A stretch of 64,000 bases of DNA, taken from Vibrio rarus (GTDB taxonomy: Bacteria; Pseudomonadota; Gammaproteobacteria; Enterobacterales; Vibrionaceae). The notes below the pieces were generated by a model. That model ran no database searches. It was not told where the DNA came from and worked only from the letters and a program-made list of their open reading frames with translations. Position numbers and translations under genes: made by a program. Location of the stretch: assembly GCF_024347075.1 (NCBI RefSeq), contig NZ_AP024900.1:2480001-2544000 (forward strand), given 5' to 3'. Position 1 is the first letter of the stretch. Every line of letters begins with the position of its first letter. Below, in pieces: positions 26,173 to 44,888 of the stretch.

Positions 26173-29100
26173 TTAAGCGTTAAGGTTTGGCCCTAGCCAC
26201 TTCTCAGCTTCCGACCACTCCCATCCTTTACGTTCAGCATAGTCTTTGGCTTGATCTTCTTGGATCTGCGCAATAGCAAAATAGCGACAATCTGGATGCG
26301 AGAAATACCAACCGGATACAGAAGCACCTGGCCACATGGCATAACTGGTGGTCAGTGACATGCCGATAGTTTCTTCGACATTCATTAACTCCCACAACGA
26401 ACCTTTCTCAGTATGCTCAGGACAGGCAGGATACCCAGGCGCTGGGCGAATACCTTGGTATTTTTCACGGATAAGATCATCGTTACTCAATTGCTCATCG
26501 GCACTGTAACCCCAGATAGTGGTACGTACTTGCTGATGCAGATATTCAGCAAAAGCTTCGGCTAATCTATCCGACACAGCTTGAATCATAATCGCGTTAT
26601 AGTCATCACCGGCGGCTTTAAAAGCATCGGCTATGTCTCTTTCACCAATACCACCGGTTACGGCAAAGCCACCAATCCAATCTTTTAAGCCACTGTCTTT
26701 AGGTGCGATATAATCACTCAAGCAGTAGTTAAAGCCTTTGGGTTTATTGGTTTGCTGTCTTAGGTGACATAGTGTTTTAGCCACCGTTGTTCGCGACTCA
26801 TCGGTATACACTTCAATGTCATCGCCCACACTATTTGCCGGGAACATTTGGCACATTCCACTCGCTTTGATAATGCCTTCGGCTTCTATCCTATCCAACA
26901 GATCATTTGCGTCTTTAAATAGGCGTTGCGCTTCTTCTCCCACCACTTCATGCTGTAAAATCGTCGGGTATTTACCCATCAAACTCCAGGTCATGAAGAA
27001 TGGTGTCCAGTCAATATACTCACGTAGCGCTGATATGCTCATATCTTTAATCACAACCGGAGCCAATTGCTTAGGCATTGGTGGAGTATACGTTTGCCAA
27101 TCAATGGCGACTTTATTAGAGCGTGCTTTGTCTAATGTCACTGGCGCTGTCTTAGGGCGCTTTCTAGCATGTTGATCTCGAACCCGTTCGTAATCAAGAT
27201 TCAGTTTTTCAGTAAATGCAGGTTTTTGCTCAGCGGAAAGCAGAGCAGAACACACCCCAACAGCACGTGATGCGTTGTTCACATACACCACAGGCTCTGA
27301 GTAGTTTTGCTCAATCTTAACTGCTGTATGGGCTTTAGAAGTGGTTGCACCACCGATAAGAAGCGGCAGTTTAAACCCTTGGCGCTCCATCTCTTTTGCC
27401 ACATGAACCATTTCGTCTAGAGACGGAGTAATCAACCCAGATAGGCCGATAATATCTACGTTCTCTTCTTTGGCCACTTTTAATATTTTTTCACAAGGGA
27501 CCATCACCCCAAGATCGATGATGTCGTAGTTATTACATTGCAGAACTACCCCTACGATGTTCTTACCAATATCGTGAACATCGCCTTTCACTGTGGCGAG
27601 TAGGATTTTACCGTTTGTTTGACCGGCTTGTTTTAACGCATCAATAAAAGGTTCAAGGTGCGCAACCGCTTGTTTCATCACTCGAGCTGATTTAACAACC
27701 TGAGGCAGAAACATTTTACCTTCACCAAATAAATCACCGACAACATTCATACCATCCATTAAAGGCCCTTCGATGACCTCTATTGGCTTGCTCGCATTTA
27801 AACGGGCTTCTTCTGTGTCTTCGATAATAAATTCGGTGATCCCTTTAACAAGAGCGTGTTCAAGACGTTTCTCTACAGGCCAAGTGCGCCACTCTAGTGC
27901 TGTTCCATCATCTTTAGGGCCGACACCGTTTTCTCGATAATCCCCAGCAATATCAAGCAATCGCTCAGTACTGTCCTCCCGACGGTTGAGGATGACGTCC
28001 TCTACTGCTTCACGAAGTTTCTCAGGGACATTATCGTAAACCTCTAACTGACCGGCGTTAACGATCCCCATGTCCATACCATTTCTAAAACAGTGGTATA
28101 GAAATACAGCATGAATAGCTTCACGCACGTAGTTATTACCACGGAATGAGAATGAAACGTTCGATACGCCCCCTGAAATCATAGCGTGAGGCAAAGTGCG
28201 CTTAATATCAGCAACGGCTTCTATAAAATCCACCGCGTAGTTGTTGTGCTCATCAATACCCGTCGCAACCGCAAAGATATTTGGGTCAAAAATAATATCT
28301 TCTGCAGGGAAACCCACTTCATCCACAAGGATATTATAAGCGTTGGTACAAATTTCCACTTTACGTTCACGAGTATCCGCTTGACCCTCTTCATCAAAGG
28401 CCATCACGATAACGGCTGCACCGTAGCGACGGATTAACTTAGCTTGTGCAACAAACTTTTCTTTGCCTTCCTTCATTGAAATTGAGTTAACAATCCCCTT
28501 GCCTTGAATGCATTTTAAGCCTGCTTCAATGACTTCCCACTTCGAGGAGTCAACCATGATAGGTACTTTAGATATTTCTGGCTCAGAGGCACACAGGTTA
28601 AGAAAACGAACCATACAAGCTTCGGCATCGAGCATCCCTTCATCCATATTGATATCGATGATCTGCGCGCCATTCTCAACTTGCTGTCTAGCAACATCTA
28701 ACGCTTCTTCATAAAGCTCTTCTCTAATTAAGCGCTTAAAACGGGCAGAACCTGTAACGTTGGTTCTTTCACCAACGTTTAAAAATAGGGTTTCTTTTTC
28801 TATGGATAACGGCTCAAGCCCTGATAAACGACAAGCAGGCTTAATGTCTGGTAAAGCGCGAGGGGTGACGTTCTCAACAACTTCCGCCATCGCTTTGATA
28901 TGCTCGGGCGTGGTACCACAACACCCCCCTACAAGGTTGAGGAAGCCTGAGTTCGCCCATTCTTGAATATGCTCCGCCATATCGTCTGGAGATAAGTCAT
29001 ACTCACCAAAGGCGTTAGGTAAACCTGCATTGGGGTGTACCGAAACAAACGTTTCTGAAATACGAGAAAGCTCGGCTACATAAGGGCGTAGCTCATCAGG

Positions 29101-29841
29101 CCCCAACGCACAGTTCAAGCCGAAAGAAATAGGATTAACATGGCGTAAGGCATTGTAGAATGCTTCTGTTGTTTGACCAGAAAGTGTTCGGCCTGATGCA
29201 TCAGTAATTGTCCCTGAGATCATCACTGGAAGTGCTGATCCTAATTCGTCAAAAACCGTTTCGACAGCAAATGCACACGCTTTGGCATTTAAGGTATCAA
29301 AGATGGTTTCAATTAAAATAAAATCACATCCACCCTCGATTAATGCCAGTGTGGACTCTTTATAAGCGACCACCAGTTCATCAAAACTCACATTACGAAA
29401 ACCTGGGTCGTTAACATCAGGAGAGATCGAACAGGTTCTGTTTGTTGGGCCTAAAACACCGGCTACATAACGAGGCTTGTGTGGTGTTTTTTGTGTCCAT
29501 TCATCGGCAGCTTGCCGTGCTAATTTTGCTGCTGCAAAATTAATTTCGGCACTCAACTCCTCCATGTCATAATCCGCCATCGCTATGGTGGTTGAGTTGA
29601 AGGTGTTGGTTTCGAGTATATCTGCACCAGCAGCTAAATAGTCGCTATGAATTCTCTTAATAAGTTGAGGCTGAGTGAGGACCAGTAAATCGTTGTTACC
29701 TTTTAGATCGCAATGCCAATCGGAAAAGCGTTCTCCGCGATAATCATTCTCTTCTAATTTTTCATTTTGAATCATGGTGCCCATGCCACCATCAATCAAA
29801 AGGATTCTATTTTTTAGCTGTGCTGTTATTTGTTCTCTCAT
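26173..29841 (-). CDS. metH: Cobalamin-dependent methionine synthase MetH
   Basis: 1222 residues, four-module enzyme that methylates homocysteine using methyltetrahydrofolate. The homocysteine domain carries the zinc cysteines (FGLNCALGP and [10 protein letters not shown]); the pterin-binding domain follows ([11 protein letters not shown]). The B12 domain has [15 protein letters not shown], with the His that ligates cobalt. The C-terminal AdoMet reactivation domain contains [15 protein letters not shown]. The message starts near MetJ-type boxes at 29905-29920. Ribosome site CAGGA precedes the ATG. It divides a regulatory region with the nhaP-type gene. Confidence 0.98.
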   Translation of the reverse strand: MREQITAQLKNRILLIDGGMGTMIQNEKLEENDYRGERFSDWHCDLKGNNDLLVLTQPQLIKRIHSDYLAAGADILETNTFNSTTIAMADYDMEELSAEINFAAAKLARQAADEWTQKTPHKPRYVAGVLGPTNRTCSISPDVNDPGFRNVSFDELVVAYKESTLALIEGGCDFILIETIFDTLNAKACAFAVETVFDELGSALPVMISGTITDASGRTLSGQTTEAFYNALRHVNPISFGLNCALGPDELRPYVAELSRISETFVSVHPNAGLPNAFGEYDLSPDDMAEHIQEWANSGFLNLVGGCCGTTPEHIKAMAEVVENVTPRALPDIKPACRLSGLEPLSIEKETLFLNVGERTNVTGSARFKRLIREELYEEALDVARQQVENGAQIIDINMDEGMLDAEACMVRFLNLCASEPEISKVPIMVDSSKWEVIEAGLKCIQGKGIVNSISMKEGKEKFVAQAKLIRRYGAAVIVMAFDEEGQADTRERKVEICTNAYNILVDEVGFPAEDIIFDPNIFAVATGIDEHNNYAVDFIEAVADIKRTLPHAMISGGVSNVSFSFRGNNYVREAIHAVFLYHCFRNGMDMGIVNAGQLEVYDNVPEKLREAVEDVILNRREDSTERLLDIAGDYRENGVGPKDDGTALEWRTWPVEKRLEHALVKGITEFIIEDTEEARLNASKPIEVIEGPLMDGMNVVGDLFGEGKMFLPQVVKSARVMKQAVAHLEPFIDALKQAGQTNGKILLATVKGDVHDIGKNIVGVVLQCNNYDIIDLGVMVPCEKILKVAKEENVDIIGLSGLITPSLDEMVHVAKEMERQGFKLPLLIGGATTSKAHTAVKIEQNYSEPVVYVNNASRAVGVCSALLSAEQKPAFTEKLNLDYERVRDQHARKRPKTAPVTLDKARSNKVAIDWQTYTPPMPKQLAPVVIKDMSISALREYIDWTPFFMTWSLMGKYPTILQHEVVGEEAQRLFKDANDLLDRIEAEGIIKASGMCQMFPANSVGDDIEVYTDESRTTVAKTLCHLRQQTNKPKGFNYCLSDYIAPKDSGLKDWIGGFAVTGGIGERDIADAFKAAGDDYNAIMIQAVSDRLAEAFAEYLHQQVRTTIWGYSADEQLSNDDLIREKYQGIRPAPGYPACPEHTEKGSLWELMNVEETIGMSLTTSYAMWPGASVSGWYFSHPDCRYFAIAQIQEDQAKDYAERKGWEWSEAEKWLGPNLNA

Positions 29842-29904
29842 ACTGCATCCTGCTCAGACTTACTTACTGTCACTCTATGGACTACATCCTAACATAGAAA
29901 AATT

Positions 29905-29920
29905 AGATTTCTAGACGTCT
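29905..29920 (-). promoter_or_regulatory. MetJ operator (met boxes) upstream of metH
   Basis: Two adjacent 8-base met boxes: AGATTTCT (six of eight) and AGACGTCT (perfect), 64-79 bases upstream of the metH ATG. MetJ binds such arrays with S-adenosylmethionine as corepressor. In enterobacteria metH regulation is mainly through MetR and cobalamin, so direct MetJ control here is a useful detail. Confidence 0.8.
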
Positions 29921-30027
29921 AAATGATGCTATTTAACGTTATGATGTTCACAAACAGAGTCATTAATTTGATCTCACAATTATTTTGTCTCACAGTATTA
30001 AGGCAAAATGAATCAAAGGAGAAGTGA

Positions 30028-31320
30028 ATGGAAGCCTACCATACGCTATGTTTTATAGCTGCGGCAGCAGTGCTTATCGCATTTATTAACAATAAGCTTG
30101 GTAAGATGCAACCCACAATAGCCATCACCGCGAGTGCAATGTTACTGTCGCTCGCCATGATAATCGCAGGTCAATTTGGGTTATTTAAACTATCCCATGT
30201 GGCAATAGATACTATTTCGTCTATTAATTTCGAAGACTTCTTATTAAAAGGGATTCTTGGATTTTTGCTGTTTGCCGGCGGCCTTGGTATAAAACTGGAT
30301 CACCTAAGAGACCAAAAGTGGGAGATCACAGCACTGGCGTTTGGTGCCACGCTTTTTTCGACATTTTTTATCGGTTTCTCTCTCTACGGACTATTCTCAC
30401 TAATCGGCTTTAATTTAGACTTTGTTTATTGCTTGCTGTTTGGAGCATTAATTTCACCAACCGATCCGATTGCTGTTTTAGCCATAGTTAAAAAATTGAA
30501 TGCACCCGCGCGGATCTCTACGCAAATAGAAGGGGAGTCATTATTTAACGATGGATTTGGGTTAGTGATTTTTGTCACCTTATACACCATCGCATTTGGT
30601 AGTGAAACACCGACATTTAACTCTGTGTCAGTATTATTTCTGCAAGAGGCTATCGGTGGCATCATCTACGGCTTTATCCTAGGTGCTACTTTCCACTGGC
30701 TAATCAGCTCTACCCGCGACCACTCCATGGAAATTCTGCTTACTCTACTGATCCCTTCGACGGGCTATGTTTTTGCTGAATTGCTCGGCGTTTCGGGTCC
30801 ATTATCCATGGTTGTCTCCGGCATCTTAATTGGTAACTGGACACGTAGAAGTGGCTTTACTATTGAAAGTCACGAACACCTAGATCATTTCTGGGAGCTT
30901 ATTGATGAGTTTTTGAATGGTGTGTTGTTCTTGCTTATCGGCATGTCAATGTTGCTATTTGAGTTCCACCATGAAGACTGGATAATGATGGTTATTGCCA
31001 TTCCATTGGTGCTATTGGCTCGTTACTTAAGCGTCAAATTCACTTATGTCGGCTTTAATCGATTCAGAGATTATAACCCTATGTCAGTAAGGATTTTAAC
31101 CTGGGGCGGATTGCGTGGAGGACTTGCTCTTGCCATGGCGATATCTATTCCTTCAGGGATTATGGTCATTCCTGAGAAAAATATTGATGTAAAAGAAATC
31201 ATTATGGTCATGACTTATGCCGTAGTGATGTTCTCAATACTTGTGCAGGGTATGACTATCACACCACTAATAGAAAAGGCAAAGCAGTTGGAGTTACCAA
31301 ACAAACCACCCGCTGAGTAA
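30028..31320 (+). CDS. NhaP-type Na+(K+)/H+ antiporter (CPA1 family)
   Basis: 430 residues, about 12 membrane helices. CPA1 hallmarks are ALISPTDPIAVLAI (ion-path TDP motif), EGESLFNDGFGLVIF (the paired Asn-Asp of the transport site) and WGGLRGGLALAMAIS near the C-terminus. It lacks the large cytosolic tail of NhaP2-like relatives. It exchanges external protons for cytoplasmic monovalent cations at the inner membrane; ion preference cannot be read from sequence. Ribosome site AAAGGAGA precedes the ATG. It is divergent from metH and convergent with metA. Confidence 0.85.
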   Translation: MEAYHTLCFIAAAAVLIAFINNKLGKMQPTIAITASAMLLSLAMIIAGQFGLFKLSHVAIDTISSINFEDFLLKGILGFLLFAGGLGIKLDHLRDQKWEITALAFGATLFSTFFIGFSLYGLFSLIGFNLDFVYCLLFGALISPTDPIAVLAIVKKLNAPARISTQIEGESLFNDGFGLVIFVTLYTIAFGSETPTFNSVSVLFLQEAIGGIIYGFILGATFHWLISSTRDHSMEILLTLLIPSTGYVFAELLGVSGPLSMVVSGILIGNWTRRSGFTIESHEHLDHFWELIDEFLNGVLFLLIGMSMLLFEFHHEDWIMMVIAIPLVLLARYLSVKFTYVGFNRFRDYNPMSVRILTWGGLRGGLALAMAISIPSGIMVIPEKNIDVKEIIMVMTYAVVMFSILVQGMTITPLIEKAKQLELPNKPPAE

Positions 31321-31333
31321 TTCCCCAAAAAAT

Positions 31334-31371
31334 AAAAAAGGTGTGCCACTGAATATGGCACACCTTTTTTT
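31334..31371. terminator. Bidirectional terminator between the antiporter gene and metA
   Basis: AAAAAGGTGTGCCA-CTGAATA-TGGCACACCTTTTT makes a 14-bp stem; T-runs flank it on each strand. It serves both convergent genes. Confidence 0.92.
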
Positions 31372-31381
31372 ATGATTGCGA

Positions 31382-32323
31382 CTACTCGTTAGTTGTAAAG
31401 TTCTCTTCTGAGAACTGCTCTAAATCATAAGGCGTCTGCTGATAAACACAATAATTAAGCCAATTACTAAACAATAAGTGCCCATGACTACGCCATGAAG
31501 CACTAGGCTCTAAATCTGGGTTATCCTCAGGATAATAATTAAGAGGTATTGTTGGCTGTAAACCTTCACCGCGATCTCGAATAAACTCTTTATGTAGAGT
31601 ATGCGATTCATACTCTGGGTGACCGGTTACAAACACATTTCGTTTATCCGGCGTAGAGGCTAGATAAACACCTGCTTCTGGTGAGGTGGCTAAAATGTCG
31701 AGATCGGTACTCTCACTCAAGTACTGGGCAGAAAAGTCCGCATAACGGGAATGAGGGGCTAAGAAGTTATCATCGAACCCTCTAAGTAAAGGGTGGTAAG
31801 CATTATGAATTTCGTGATTATAAACACCAGAGAGTTTTTCTTTTCGAGTTTTCTTTGGCAAATCATACAGCAGTTTCAAAGCAGCTTGCGCAGCCCAACA
31901 AACATATAAAGTTGAAGTTACGTGTTCCTTCGCCCAAGACATTATGGATTTAAGATGATCCCAATAAATAACATCTTCAAATTGCACTAAACCTAATGGC
32001 GCACCGGTAATGATCAAACCATCAAAATTACGTTCTTTTACCGCTTCAAATTGACGATAGAAATTATCTAAGTGCTCGATAGGCGTATTCTTACTAGGTC
32101 TGTTATCAATACGCAAAAGTTCAATATCAACTTGCAGAGGACTATTTGATAACAGGCGTAAAAACTGGGTTTCTGTTTCTATCTTTTTCGGCATTAAATT
32201 GAGAATTAATACACGCAAAGGACGAATCATCTGTGTTGATGCTCGAGTCTCAGACATTACAAAAATGCTTTCACTTCTTAGTATATCTGTAGCGGGTAAT
32301 TGATCGGGAACTCGAATAGGCAA
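31382..32323 (-). CDS. metA: Homoserine O-succinyltransferase MetA
   Basis: 313 residues. First committed step of methionine synthesis, acylating homoserine. Catalytic residues are visible at family positions: Cys142 in [11 protein letters not shown], His235 and Glu237 in [10 protein letters not shown]. The opening [11 protein letters not shown] and [25 protein letters not shown] are typical. Succinyl versus acetyl preference depends on a few residues that I have not resolved; succinyl is expected for gammaproteobacteria. Met boxes lie just upstream. Confidence 0.96.
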   Translation of the reverse strand: MPIRVPDQLPATDILRSESIFVMSETRASTQMIRPLRVLILNLMPKKIETETQFLRLLSNSPLQVDIELLRIDNRPSKNTPIEHLDNFYRQFEAVKERNFDGLIITGAPLGLVQFEDVIYWDHLKSIMSWAKEHVTSTLYVCWAAQAALKLLYDLPKKTRKEKLSGVYNHEIHNAYHPLLRGFDDNFLAPHSRYADFSAQYLSESTDLDILATSPEAGVYLASTPDKRNVFVTGHPEYESHTLHKEFIRDRGEGLQPTIPLNYYPEDNPDLEPSASWRSHGHLLFSNWLNYCVYQQTPYDLEQFSEENFTTNE

Positions 32324-32337
32324 AACTTTACTCCTTC

Positions 32338-32361
32338 AAACATCTAGACGTCTATACGTAT
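32338..32361 (-). promoter_or_regulatory. MetJ operator upstream of metA
   Basis: Three contiguous 8-base met boxes, read on the plus strand: AAACATCT (6/8), AGACGTCT (8/8) and ATACGTAT (6/8). They begin 15 bases upstream of the metA ATG. Tandem met boxes before metA are the expected MetJ arrangement. Confidence 0.88.
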
Positions 32362-32420
32362 ACTTTTTCAGATTACTGTAATAGTCGGCGACTGTCGAGA
32401 GCGAAAACGGAAACTAACTT

Positions 32421-32963
32421 TCAATCACGAGACCACTGATACTTAGAAGGATCACCTATTTGATTATAGTAATCACTATGTAACTGTTTAAACTGATCTT
32501 TTTGAATATCAGCAAGATTCCATTCAGCAAAGTTAATCGCTAATAAATCCGAGTCAAAAACAACAACCGCTTTCTCTAGATGAACAGTAACCACACTAAA
32601 GGTCCACTCTTCTTTGTTTGCACAATGAAAGCGAATGGCTTTAGATTGTTGATTGTTTAATTGCAGCTGCCCCTCCATAACTCCCTCACAGGGCTCAAAT
32701 CGAGATATATGAAGCAACAACTTATTATTCATCGTCGTATAAACAGATACTTCTAATGATTTTAAAGGATACAGTTTACGCAGGAGTAATTGGTGAGTAT
32801 CTGTAGTACGAGCGATCTGGACGCCACTATCGAGCAATGGAAAGCCTAACCACTCCCAATCATAACCCTTGTCTTTATAACCTAATAGACCAACTAAACT
32901 CGCCACGGCCAACAGAAGAGAAAGGGAAAACAAACAAAATAGTAATATCAGTAATTTTTTCAT
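32421..32963 (-). CDS. Unknown exported or membrane-anchored protein
   Basis: About 180 residues. It starts MKKLLILLFCLFSLSLLLAVASLVGLLG, a long hydrophobic N-terminus with no clear cleavage site and no lipobox, so it is probably anchored in the inner membrane facing the periplasm. The rest has no motif I recognise; two cysteines are present (FEPCEGVMEG and RFHCANKEEW). The ATG at 32963 is preferred over an in-frame GTG three codons upstream; neither has a strong ribosome site. It sits upstream of metA with a 97-base gap containing the met boxes, so it is not part of the met unit. Confidence 0.6.
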   Translation of the reverse strand: MKKLLILLFCLFSLSLLLAVASLVGLLGYKDKGYDWEWLGFPLLDSGVQIARTTDTHQLLLRKLYPLKSLEVSVYTTMNNKLLLHISRFEPCEGVMEGQLQLNNQQSKAIRFHCANKEEWTFSVVTVHLEKAVVVFDSDLLAINFAEWNLADIQKDQFKQLHSDYYNQIGDPSKYQWSRD

Positions 32964-33085
32964 TAATAACACTATCGACGCATTTTATTAAGAATATCAC
33001 CGAACTGGACAGAATGAGAAATATAGATATGAGATTGAAAAAATCCTGAACTACCAAGACACTGCTCGGCTCTTTCCTAAAAATG

Positions 33086-33121
33086 CAAAAAGCCTTAACA
33101 TTGCTGTTAAGGCTTTTTTTA
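33086..33121. terminator. Terminator at the end of the rrn-tRNA-Asp unit
   Basis: AGCCTTAACA-TTGC-TGTTAAGGCT is a perfect 10-bp stem flanked by A-run and T-run, so it works in both directions. On the minus strand it ends the rRNA-tRNA-Asp transcript six bases past the tRNA. Confidence 0.92.
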
Positions 33122-33126
33122 ATAAG

Positions 33127-33203
33127 TGGCGGAGTGGACGGGACTCGAACCCGCGACCCCCGGCGTGACAGGCCGGTATTCTAACCAACTGAACTACCAC
33201 TCC
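33127..33203 (-). tRNA. tRNA-Asp (anticodon GTC)
   Basis: A 77-base cloverleaf read on the minus strand. The acceptor arm GGAGTGG pairs with CCACTCC, discriminator G and encoded CCA follow, the anticodon loop is CTGTCAC, and the T arm is GCGGGTTCGAGTCCCGT. It follows the second 5S gene at a distance of about 210 bases and precedes a strong terminator, as expected for a distal tRNA of an rRNA operon. Confidence 0.97.
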
Positions 33204-33304
33204 GCAGTGGTCAACTCACTAAGTGAGCGTCCATACTTACAGGCTATAAAACCTATAAGCTTATTTCTTTATTCAAAGTCTTACATCAAGACTGCTTTGA
33301 ACTT

Positions 33305-33407
33305 TAAATTGTTGTTGTAGCGCCGCAGATTTTGATTAGAGAAGCGCAGTGTACGTTAGTACATGAGCATCGCATAATCGAAAGATGCAAGTTACAGCAA
33401 CAATTTA
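33305..33407 (-). repeat. 103-bp imperfect palindrome, copy 1 (downstream of 5S-1)
   Basis: The element has 15-base ends TAAATTGTTGTTGTA and TACAGCAACAATTTA, which are inverted copies with one mismatch. Nested inside are GATTA/TAATC, GCG/CGC and TGTAC-GTTA-GTACA, so the whole can fold into one long interrupted hairpin. An identical copy lies at 38941-39043 at the equivalent place after the other 5S gene. The adjoining 34 bases (33271-33304), containing AGTCTT-ACATC-AAGACT, are also shared. Not a tRNA and not an attC/VCR site by its ends. Function unknown. Confidence 0.8.
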
Positions 33408-33414
33408 TGTTTAA

Positions 33415-33533
33415 AGCCTGGCGATGTCCTACTCTCACATGGGGAAGCCCCACACTACCATCGGCGCTATTGTGTTTCACTTCTGAGTTCGGCATGGAAT
33501 CAGGTGGGTCCACAATGCTATGGTCGCCAAGCA
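33415..33533 (-). rRNA. rrf: 5S ribosomal RNA, copy 1
   Basis: About 119 bases; the minus strand begins TGCTTGGCGACCATAGCATT and ends CATCGCCAGGC, with the conserved CCGAACTCAGAAGTGAAAC core. Identical in sequence to the copy at 39086-39204. Ends are set by comparison with known 5S, plus or minus a few bases. Confidence 0.97.
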
Positions 33534-33687
33534 AATTTTGTAATACCCGCATAACGCAGATATTAATAATTCGGAAAACTGTTTTTTACCTTCATCTTTT
33601 CTAAAAAGATGAAAACAAAAGGTTAAAAGTTCATATACACATTCAACGTTCTTTCTTTGAGTCCATCAAAACCCCTTGGGTGTTGTA

Positions 33688-36576
<2,889 letters not shown>

Positions 36577-36990
36577 ATACAACCCCAAAGGGTCTTGCTA
36601 TCGCAATACGCTTGCTACGGCGTAGTATGACGTTTCCAAGGTGCGTCATCTCTTTATTATGAGCGAGATGACATTCGATTTTGCCGGACTCAAATTACAC
36701 ACCTACTTAAAGTAGATGTCCTTTTTTGTTCTACTTTTTTAAAAAAAGTGGAAATAAAAAGGCAAGAACACTTGAATGTGTGTTGGTACCTAAATCTTAA
36801 AGACTTAGGATTTGAGAACTTTTAAATTTGAATATTGTTAATCAAACAATATTCGTCAGCTTTCCAAATTGTTAAAGAGCATAAAGCAAAAAGCTTTAAT
36901 CAATAACCGAAGTCATTAATTAAAGCTCTAATACTTTAACTAAATTAAACCATCAATCTGTGTGGACACTCATCGTGAGTAATCATCGTA
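36577..36990 (-). other. 16S-23S spacer of the downstream rRNA operon, no tRNA
   Basis: 414 bases with no tRNA. It contains a boxA antitermination site, CTCTTTAACAATTTGG (36866-36882 on the minus strand). It also has the 3' arm of the 16S processing stem, CAATCTGTGTGGACACTC at 36954-36971, pairing with 38734-38751. Small helices include 36645-36652/36665-36672 and 36789-36809. The spacer type without tRNA is known in Vibrio. Confidence 0.85.
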
Positions 36991-38545
<1,555 letters not shown>

Positions 38546-38940
38546 AAGTTTTTGTGTTCCGAAGAACGGCTCAATGAATACTGACTTCAAAACTGTTCCT
38601 TACTCGAAAGTAAGAAGTAATTTTAAAGCTATTACTATTCCAACAGAATAGTAATGAATTGACTGTGCCAATGATTAAAAATCATTGTATTGGTCACTCA
38701 GTTCATTGATAAATCTTTTCGATTATCATCAACGAGTGCCCACACAGATTGATAGGTTTAAATTGTTAAAGAGCGTGCTTTTGATGCCTTAGCACCTAAG
38801 CAGGTCGCATATAATACGCGACTGACTGTTAAAGTCAACATAAAACTCTAAATAAATTAGAACTTTATGGTGACTCACCTCTTACGAGATAAGTCTTTAT
38901 TTCTTCATTCAAAGTCTTACATCAAGACTGCTTTGAACTT
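38546..38940 (-). promoter_or_regulatory. Leader and promoter region of the downstream rRNA operon
   Basis: It holds the P1 promoter at 38811-38838, boxA (GCTCTTTAACAATTTAA, 38758-38775), and the 5' arm of the 16S processing stem (38734-38751). It also has two leader hairpins: CTTACT-CGAA-AGTAAG at 38599-38614 and ATTACTATTC-CAACA-GAATAGTAAT at 38631-38655. Upstream of the -35 the sequence is AT-rich, as an UP element would be. Confidence 0.8.
38811..38838 (-). promoter_or_regulatory. rRNA P1-type promoter of the downstream operon
   Basis: TTGACT, 16-base spacer, TATTAT, then ATGCGACC. The 16-base spacer and GC-rich discriminator are those of stringently controlled rRNA promoters. So this operon can be transcribed independently of the one upstream. 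Confidence 0.82.
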
Positions 38941-39043
38941 TAAATTGTTGTTGTAGCGCCGCAGATTTTGATTAGAGAAGCGCAGTGTACGTTAGTACAT
39001 GAGCATCGCATAATCGAAAGATGCAAGTTACAGCAACAATTTA
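38941..39043 (-). repeat. 103-bp imperfect palindrome, copy 2 (downstream of 5S-2)
   Basis: Identical to 33305-33407, in the same orientation, between the end of the upstream operon and the promoter of the downstream one. The 34-base shared flank is at 38907-38940. Between it and the 5S gene lies an AT hairpin (39055-39075) that the other copy lacks. Confidence 0.8.
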
Positions 39044-39051
39044 TACCTTTT

Positions 39052-39078
39052 GTCTTCACTTTTTAAAAAAGTGAAAAT
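39052..39078 (-). terminator. Possible weak terminator after 5S-2
   Basis: TTCACTTTTT with AAAAAAGTGAA makes an AT-rich stem 10-11 bp long, just after the 5S gene of the upstream operon. It has few G-C pairs and no clean T-run, so it may be an RNA-processing hairpin; similar U/A-rich hairpins occur in the other spacers. Confidence 0.35.
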
Positions 39079-39085
39079 AAATAGG

Positions 39086-39204
39086 AGCCTGGCGATGTCC
39101 TACTCTCACATGGGGAAGCCCCACACTACCATCGGCGCTATTGTGTTTCACTTCTGAGTTCGGCATGGAATCAGGTGGGTCCACAATGCTATGGTCGCCA
39201 AGCA
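39086..39204 (-). rRNA. rrf: 5S ribosomal RNA, copy 2
   Basis: Same sequence as 33415-33533. It ends the upstream rRNA operon; the 23S-5S spacer (39205-39358) is also the same in both operons, including the hairpin CATCTTTTCTAAAAAGATG. Confidence 0.97.
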
Positions 39205-39358
39205 AATTTTGTAATACCCGCATAACGCAGATATTAATAATTCGGAAAACTGTTTTTTACCTTCATCTTTTCTAAAAAGATGAAAACAAAAGGTTAAAAG
39301 TTCATATACACATTCAACGTTCTTTCTTTGAGTCCATCAAAACCCCTTGGGTGTTGTA

Positions 39359-42247
<2,889 letters not shown>

Positions 42248-42604
42248 ATACAACCCCAAAGGGTCTTGCTAACGCAATACGCTTGCTACGGCGTAGTATG
42301 ACGTTTCCAAGGTGCGTTATCTCTTTATTATGAGCGAGATAACATTCGATTTTGCCGGACTCAAATTACACACCTACTTAAAGTAGATGTCCTTTTTTGT
42401 TCTACTTTTTTAAAAAAAGTGGAAATAAAAAGGCAAGAACACTTGAATGTGTGTTGGTACCTAACAATAAATTATTAGGATTTGAGAACTTTTAAATTTG
42501 AATATTGTTAATCAAACAATATTCGTCAGCTTTCCAAATTGTTAAAGAGCATAATTACCATTAAGTAACCATTTTTAAAGATTCTTCAAAAGAACACTTA
42601 AAGA
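42248..42604 (-). other. 16S-23S spacer of the upstream operon, part between tRNA-Glu and 23S
   Basis: 357 bases, mostly identical to the other spacer until about 42555. It includes boxA at 42536-42552. Differences from the other spacer fall in paired positions (42318 with 42341; 42460-42479). Confidence 0.8.
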
Positions 42605-42680
42605 TGGTATCCCGTAGGGGAGTCGAACCCCTGTTACCGCCGTGAAAGGGCGGTGTCCTAGGCCTCTAGACGAACGGGAC
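42605..42680 (-). tRNA. tRNA-Glu (anticodon TTC)
   Basis: A 76-base cloverleaf in the 16S-23S spacer of the upstream operon. The acceptor GTCCCGT pairs with ACGGGAT, the anticodon loop is CTTTCAC, the T arm is AGGGGTTCGACTCCCCT, and CCA is encoded. The first pair is G1-U72 and the discriminator is A, whereas E. coli tRNA-Glu has G1-C72 and G73. Confidence 0.97.
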
Positions 42681-42749
42681 ATAGGAATAACTCTCAACTT
42701 TCTAAACCATATCAATCTGTGTGGACACTCATCGTGAGTAATCATCGTA

Positions 42750-44302
<1,553 letters not shown>

Positions 44303-44756
44303 AAGTTTTTGTGTTCCGAAGAACGGCTCAATGAATACTGACTTCAAAACTCTTTCTTTATAAATAAAGAAGTAATTCTAAAGCTATTATCGTTCCAACA
44401 GAACGATAATGAATTGACTGTGCTCTTATTGGTTTTCACTTTTAAAAAAGTAAAATAAAACAGCTCAAGGCTGATTTCCAATTTGATTTTGGTCACTCAG
44501 TTCATTGATAAATCTTTTCGATTATCATCAACGAGTGCCCACACAGATTGATAGGTTTAAATTGTTAAAGAGCGTGCTTTTGATGTTTCCTTTGTGAGGT
44601 ACATCTCAAAGCGGACGGCCATTCTAGCGTTTTGAACCTCAGTGTCAAACACTTTTTGAATTTATTTCTCAAAGAAAGTAAAACTCAAAAGGTTCGGCTA
44701 AATTGCCTACTAATTCACTGCGAAGCGTTGTGTGCTCTGCCGTGTCAGTGAGGCGC
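44303..44756 (-). promoter_or_regulatory. Leader of the upstream rRNA operon
   Basis: 454 bases of transcribed leader. It contains boxA (GCTCTTTAACAATTTAA, 44557-44574), the 5' arm of the 16S processing stem (44533-44550), and leader hairpins CTTTAT-AA-ATAAAG (44356-44369) and ATTATCGTTC-CAACA-GAACGATAAT (44386-44410). An insertion of about 60 bases relative to the other operon lies near 44420-44490. No protein gene is seen. Confidence 0.8.
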
Positions 44757-44784
44757 ATTATAGAGAACATTGACGTATCGGCAA
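44757..44784 (-). promoter_or_regulatory. rRNA P1 promoter of the upstream operon
   Basis: TTGCCG, 16-base spacer, TATAAT, then GCGCCTCACTGACACGG. The perfect -10, 16-base spacer and GCGCC discriminator are typical of rrn P1. The 40 bases upstream (to about 44825) are A/T tracts consistent with an UP element for RNA polymerase alpha. Confidence 0.88.
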
Positions 44785-44879
44785 GGCTTTTTTTCAAAAA
44801 ACTTAATAAAAATTCCTTTTCGTTCAAATATTGACTGAAAGCCTTATTTATCCATTTTTACCCCCCAACTAGGTACAGG

Positions 44880-44888
44880 TTATCCACA
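44880..44888 (+). promoter_or_regulatory. DnaA-box-like sequence
   Basis: TTATCCACA is a perfect DnaA box; four bases further, TTATTCATA (44892-44900) matches at eight of nine positions. It lies about 95 bases upstream of the rRNA P1 -35 and just past the cysH terminator. It may be chance. Confidence 0.35.

Noticed and set aside
33305..33407. Possible integron attC/VCR site
   Set aside because: The ends (TAAATTGTTG / CAACAATTTA) do not carry the RYYYAAC and GTTRRRY core sites, and no gene cassettes surround it.
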